A stretch of 44,435 nucleotides of DNA from assembly GCA_964657795.1 (NCBI GenBank), contig CAZZWS010000006.1, positions 1 to 44,435 of the forward strand, in the 5' to 3' direction. The translations under genes and the position numbers were made by a program. Of the stretch, positions 42,543 through 44,435 are shown piece by piece; within the stretch, counting starts at the first letter, position 1; each line of letters starts with the position of its first letter. The notes beneath the pieces were generated by a model. It was not told the DNA's origin and made no database searches. It saw nothing but the letters and a program-made list of their open reading frames with translations. This DNA is from CAHJXF01 sp964657795 (lineage in GTDB: Bacteria; Pseudomonadota; Gammaproteobacteria; Burkholderiales; Burkholderiaceae_D).

Positions 42543-43449
42543 CCACCGCCTGGCGGGCCGCCTCGGCGACGATCGCGGCGATCGGGCTCGGCGGCCGGCT
42601 CGACGACATCGAGACGACGAGTTGAGGCGGCCTCAATTTCTTGCTGACGAGCGGGAGGAAACGCAATTCGTCGTCGCGCAATTCGCGCTCGATGCCGACC
42701 GGTGTCTGGAACGCGATGCCGATGCCCATACGCACCGCGGAGACGATGAATTCCGGCGACGACGATTCGATCAGCGGCTTCACCGCGACGTGCGAATTCT
42801 GGAACAGCTCATCCACCGTCGCGCGCGTCGAGATGCTCTGGTCGGGGAGTATCAGCGGCGCACCGACGAGATCGGCGACGGCGATCGACGTCCGCGACGC
42901 GAGCGGATGCGCAGGATGGACGATGGCCCCGAACGGTAGTGGAACGGCGATGAGATGGCGAAGACTCGCGTTGGGCGCGGAACTGAACGAGATGCCGATG
43001 TCCGCGTCGCCCGCGATCACGCTGGCGACGACGTCCGCCGACCCCGTGAAACGACAGTCGAAGGTGATGCGCGCGTGATCGCGGCTGAACGCTGACACGA
43101 TGCTGGGCAGAAGACCCGTCGATGTGGCCTGGATCGCCACGATGTTGACGTGACCGCGCTTGAGCCCGCGCATCTCGTCCATGGAGACCTGCATCCGCTC
43201 CAGGTTCGCGAGCATCGACGCCGCGTGGAATGCGACGGACTCTCCCGCGGCGGTCAATCGCATCCGGTTACCGATGCGTTCGAGCAGCTTTGCACCGACG
43301 GTTTCCTCGATCTCCCTGATCTGCCGGCTGATGGCCGACGGCGAGACGTTGAGGCGACGGGCAGCCTCCCGGATAGACAGACAGCGAGCCACCTCGTCGA
43401 AATACAGGACCCAAGCCGCCTGCAACCGCAGCGCGCTTCCGGTCTTCAT
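42543..43449 (-). CDS. LysR-family regulator (copy 2), 3' end lost in gap
   Basis: 302 codons are visible from the ATG at 43449 before the gap. The helix-turn-helix (CLSIREAARRLNVSPSAISRQIREIE, about 20-45) and effector domain are complete; by comparison with its paralogue at 20572-21495 only about the last five residues and the stop are missing. Both proteins share SSPEFIV, GIAFQTPVGIEREL and the AEAARxAV end. It is immediately upstream of operon A on the same strand and is the best candidate activator of the three repeated promoters. The ribosome-binding site is weak. Confidence 0.9.
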
Positions 43450-44054
43450 GGGCTGAAAGAAGTGAACATGAAGAAGCTCGTGGACGAATCGATGTGACGG
43501 CCGCTCGCACCGAACGGTGCAATGCGCCGGACGCGCTGGTCAAGGAAAAGGAAGGCTCGAATTCGAAGGGCCCCGTGTGGATCGACCGTGCGTCCTGCGG
43601 CTGCGCGCCCCTGCACCTCATCAAAAGCCAGTTTCGTGCCACTTATGCCGGTTCGCGAAGTGGGCCGTCGTCCGGAGAGCGAAGCGCCCGATACATCCGC
43701 GGTGGTGCGCTTTCAGGGCGGCATGGTGCGTGCGAAGCGCGTGGCCCCGCGGTATTTCCCGCGCCGGCGCGAGCGAACTGGATCAGCCGCTGACGAAAGA
43801 ACGACCATCGTAGAGATCTCGAGGCGAGACGTGGTCCGTGCGAGCGTTCGCCCGATACGACTTTCGACGTCGATCGACGGTCGGCATTCGCCGGGGCAAT
43901 GCCGGATCGTGACTTGGCCGAGACGGCGAAGTCGGCTTGGGTCGCTCCGCGACTAAAGAGCAGTCGGCCTGCCGAGCCGCCGCTTTTCGCTCGACGATAT
44001 CCATGTTATGGATACTTTGTGTCCTCTGTACTCGATGGGGGCATCACCACGACC
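43450..44054. other. Intergenic region upstream of LysR copy 2
   Basis: About 600 bp with no supportable gene; frames on both strands are Arg/Ser-rich shadows. It includes the GCACCG-AA-CGGTGC palindrome and a possible plus-strand promoter for the antitoxin-like gene. Confidence 0.45.
43507..43520. promoter_or_regulatory. Palindrome upstream of LysR copy 2
   Basis: GCACCG-AA-CGGTGC is a perfect 6-2-6 palindrome 58-71 bp upstream of the LysR start. It could be an autoregulatory operator, but its sequence differs from the TTCGGCA-N8-TGCCGAA operator of the three operons. Confidence 0.3.
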
Positions 44055-44334
44055 ATGCACGTCAATCTCTCGGAAGAGATGGAAGGCTTCATCCGCGCCA
44101 AGGTCGCCACTGGCTTCTATGGCAACGCCACAGAAGTGATTCCTGACGCGGTACGACGCAGGCAGGCGGAAGAGGCGCGCGGGGCGGCTTGGCAGGCAGC
44201 AATCAAAGTTGACGAGGACCAGCTGATCGCAGGGCAGGGGGGTGCCATACACCCCCGACAGCATGAAGAGGCTGAAGAAGAGGGCAGCAGGTGTTGCATC
44301 CGGGAAGAAGCTGAATGCTGATGCCCTCCCGTAG
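44055..44334 (+). pseudogene. ParD-family antitoxin with a frameshift
   Basis: The N-terminal part, MHVNLSEEMEGFIRAKVATG with NATEVIPDAVRRRQAEE, is a ParD-type ribbon-helix-helix antitoxin (about residues 1-60). At about 44236 a G-run shifts the reading frame. The frame from the ATG ends at 44321 with an unrelated acidic tail, whereas the next frame continues as the family's C-terminal pattern, GRGVPYTPDSMKRLKKRAA...KLNADALP, to a TAG ending at 44334. Removing one G would restore the normal protein. It is either a real inactivating change or a homopolymer sequencing error. No ParE toxin gene is visible in the remaining 100 bp. Confidence 0.7.
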
Positions 44335-44435
44335 CCCTCTACCGCTCGAACTTTCGTTTCAGGCCTAAGAATGGACTGATTGAATCGCCCCCGATTTCCT
44401 AGACACTAGCGAGCCGCTCGAAATACTGCTTTTCA
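44335..44435. other. Right edge, no gene seen
   Basis: About 100 bp after the antitoxin-like gene. A toxin gene would be expected to start here, but the frame from the nearest ATG (44320) stops after 15 codons and shows no ParE-like start. Confidence 0.4.

Noticed and set aside
42543..43449. A 791-residue LysR-permease fusion spanning 41074-43449
   Set aside because: It exists only by reading through ten N; both halves have their own starts and normal family lengths, and a promoter lies between them.
43268..43642. Minus-strand open frame over the LysR start
   Set aside because: It overlaps the LysR helix-turn-helix in another frame and is not protein-like.

Overview
The window is GC-rich, densely coding DNA from a proteobacterium. 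LysR and IclR regulators, a GPH-type symporter, Liv- and Ssu-type ABC transporters and many short gene overlaps (ATGA, TTGA) fit a member of the Burkholderiales; this is an inference from gene content, not from a marker gene. No rRNA, tRNA or CRISPR array was seen. The contig has a scaffold gap of 10 N at 42533-42542.

Region 1 (279-8427, all minus) looks like one catabolic operon. In transcription order it holds an FAD-linked oxidase, a tandem alpha/beta-hydrolase fusion, a small unknown protein, two GlcG/HbpS proteins, a SAM methyltransferase, an IclR regulator and a GPH/MFS symporter. A lipoprotein-like cupin (minus) and a secreted tannase/feruloyl-esterase-family enzyme (plus, 9433-11091) diverge next to it.

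Region 2 (11181-16533, minus) looks like a stress and detoxification block: manganese catalase, hemerythrin-like protein, another alpha/beta hydrolase with no serine nucleophile, a zinc-ribbon/DUF3606 protein, and a formaldehyde-dehydrogenase-like zinc alcohol dehydrogenase with a membrane-anchored partner. Region 3 (16534-19773) is accessory: a divergent tyrosine-recombinase-like protein, about 0.8 kb of probably decayed sequence and a small zinc-ribbon protein.

Region 4 (19774-43449, minus) is the most interesting part. It holds three consecutive operons. (A) NCS2/AzgA permease - tmoABCDE-like diiron monooxygenase - molybdopterin oxidoreductase - ABM protein - 7Fe ferredoxin - FprA-type reductase. 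(B) NtaA-type flavin monooxygenase 2 - Ssu-type ABC transporter - class II aldolase. (C) NtaA-type flavin monooxygenase 1 - flavin reductase - LivKHMGF - LysR - RutB-like cysteine hydrolase. Each operon starts with the same promoter design: a conserved operator (a perfect 7-8-7 inverted repeat at operon B), the conserved sequence AAAGTGGATTG, a -35-like box inside it, exactly 17 bp, then a weak -10 box. The operator-to--35 spacing is identical at all three. Two paralogous LysR regulators sit in the block. The shared promoter suggests that diiron hydroxylase, molybdoenzyme, two flavin monooxygenases, hydrolase and three transporters form one regulon.

The set resembles the Rut pyrimidine pathway (flavin monooxygenase, flavin reductase, RutB-like hydrolase, NCS2 permease) with a toluene-4-monooxygenase-like hydroxylase added. 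My working inference is oxidative breakdown of an N-heterocyclic or similar nitrogen- or sulfur-containing aromatic compound; the substrate cannot be read from the sequence. The window ends with a frameshifted ParD-like antitoxin gene.
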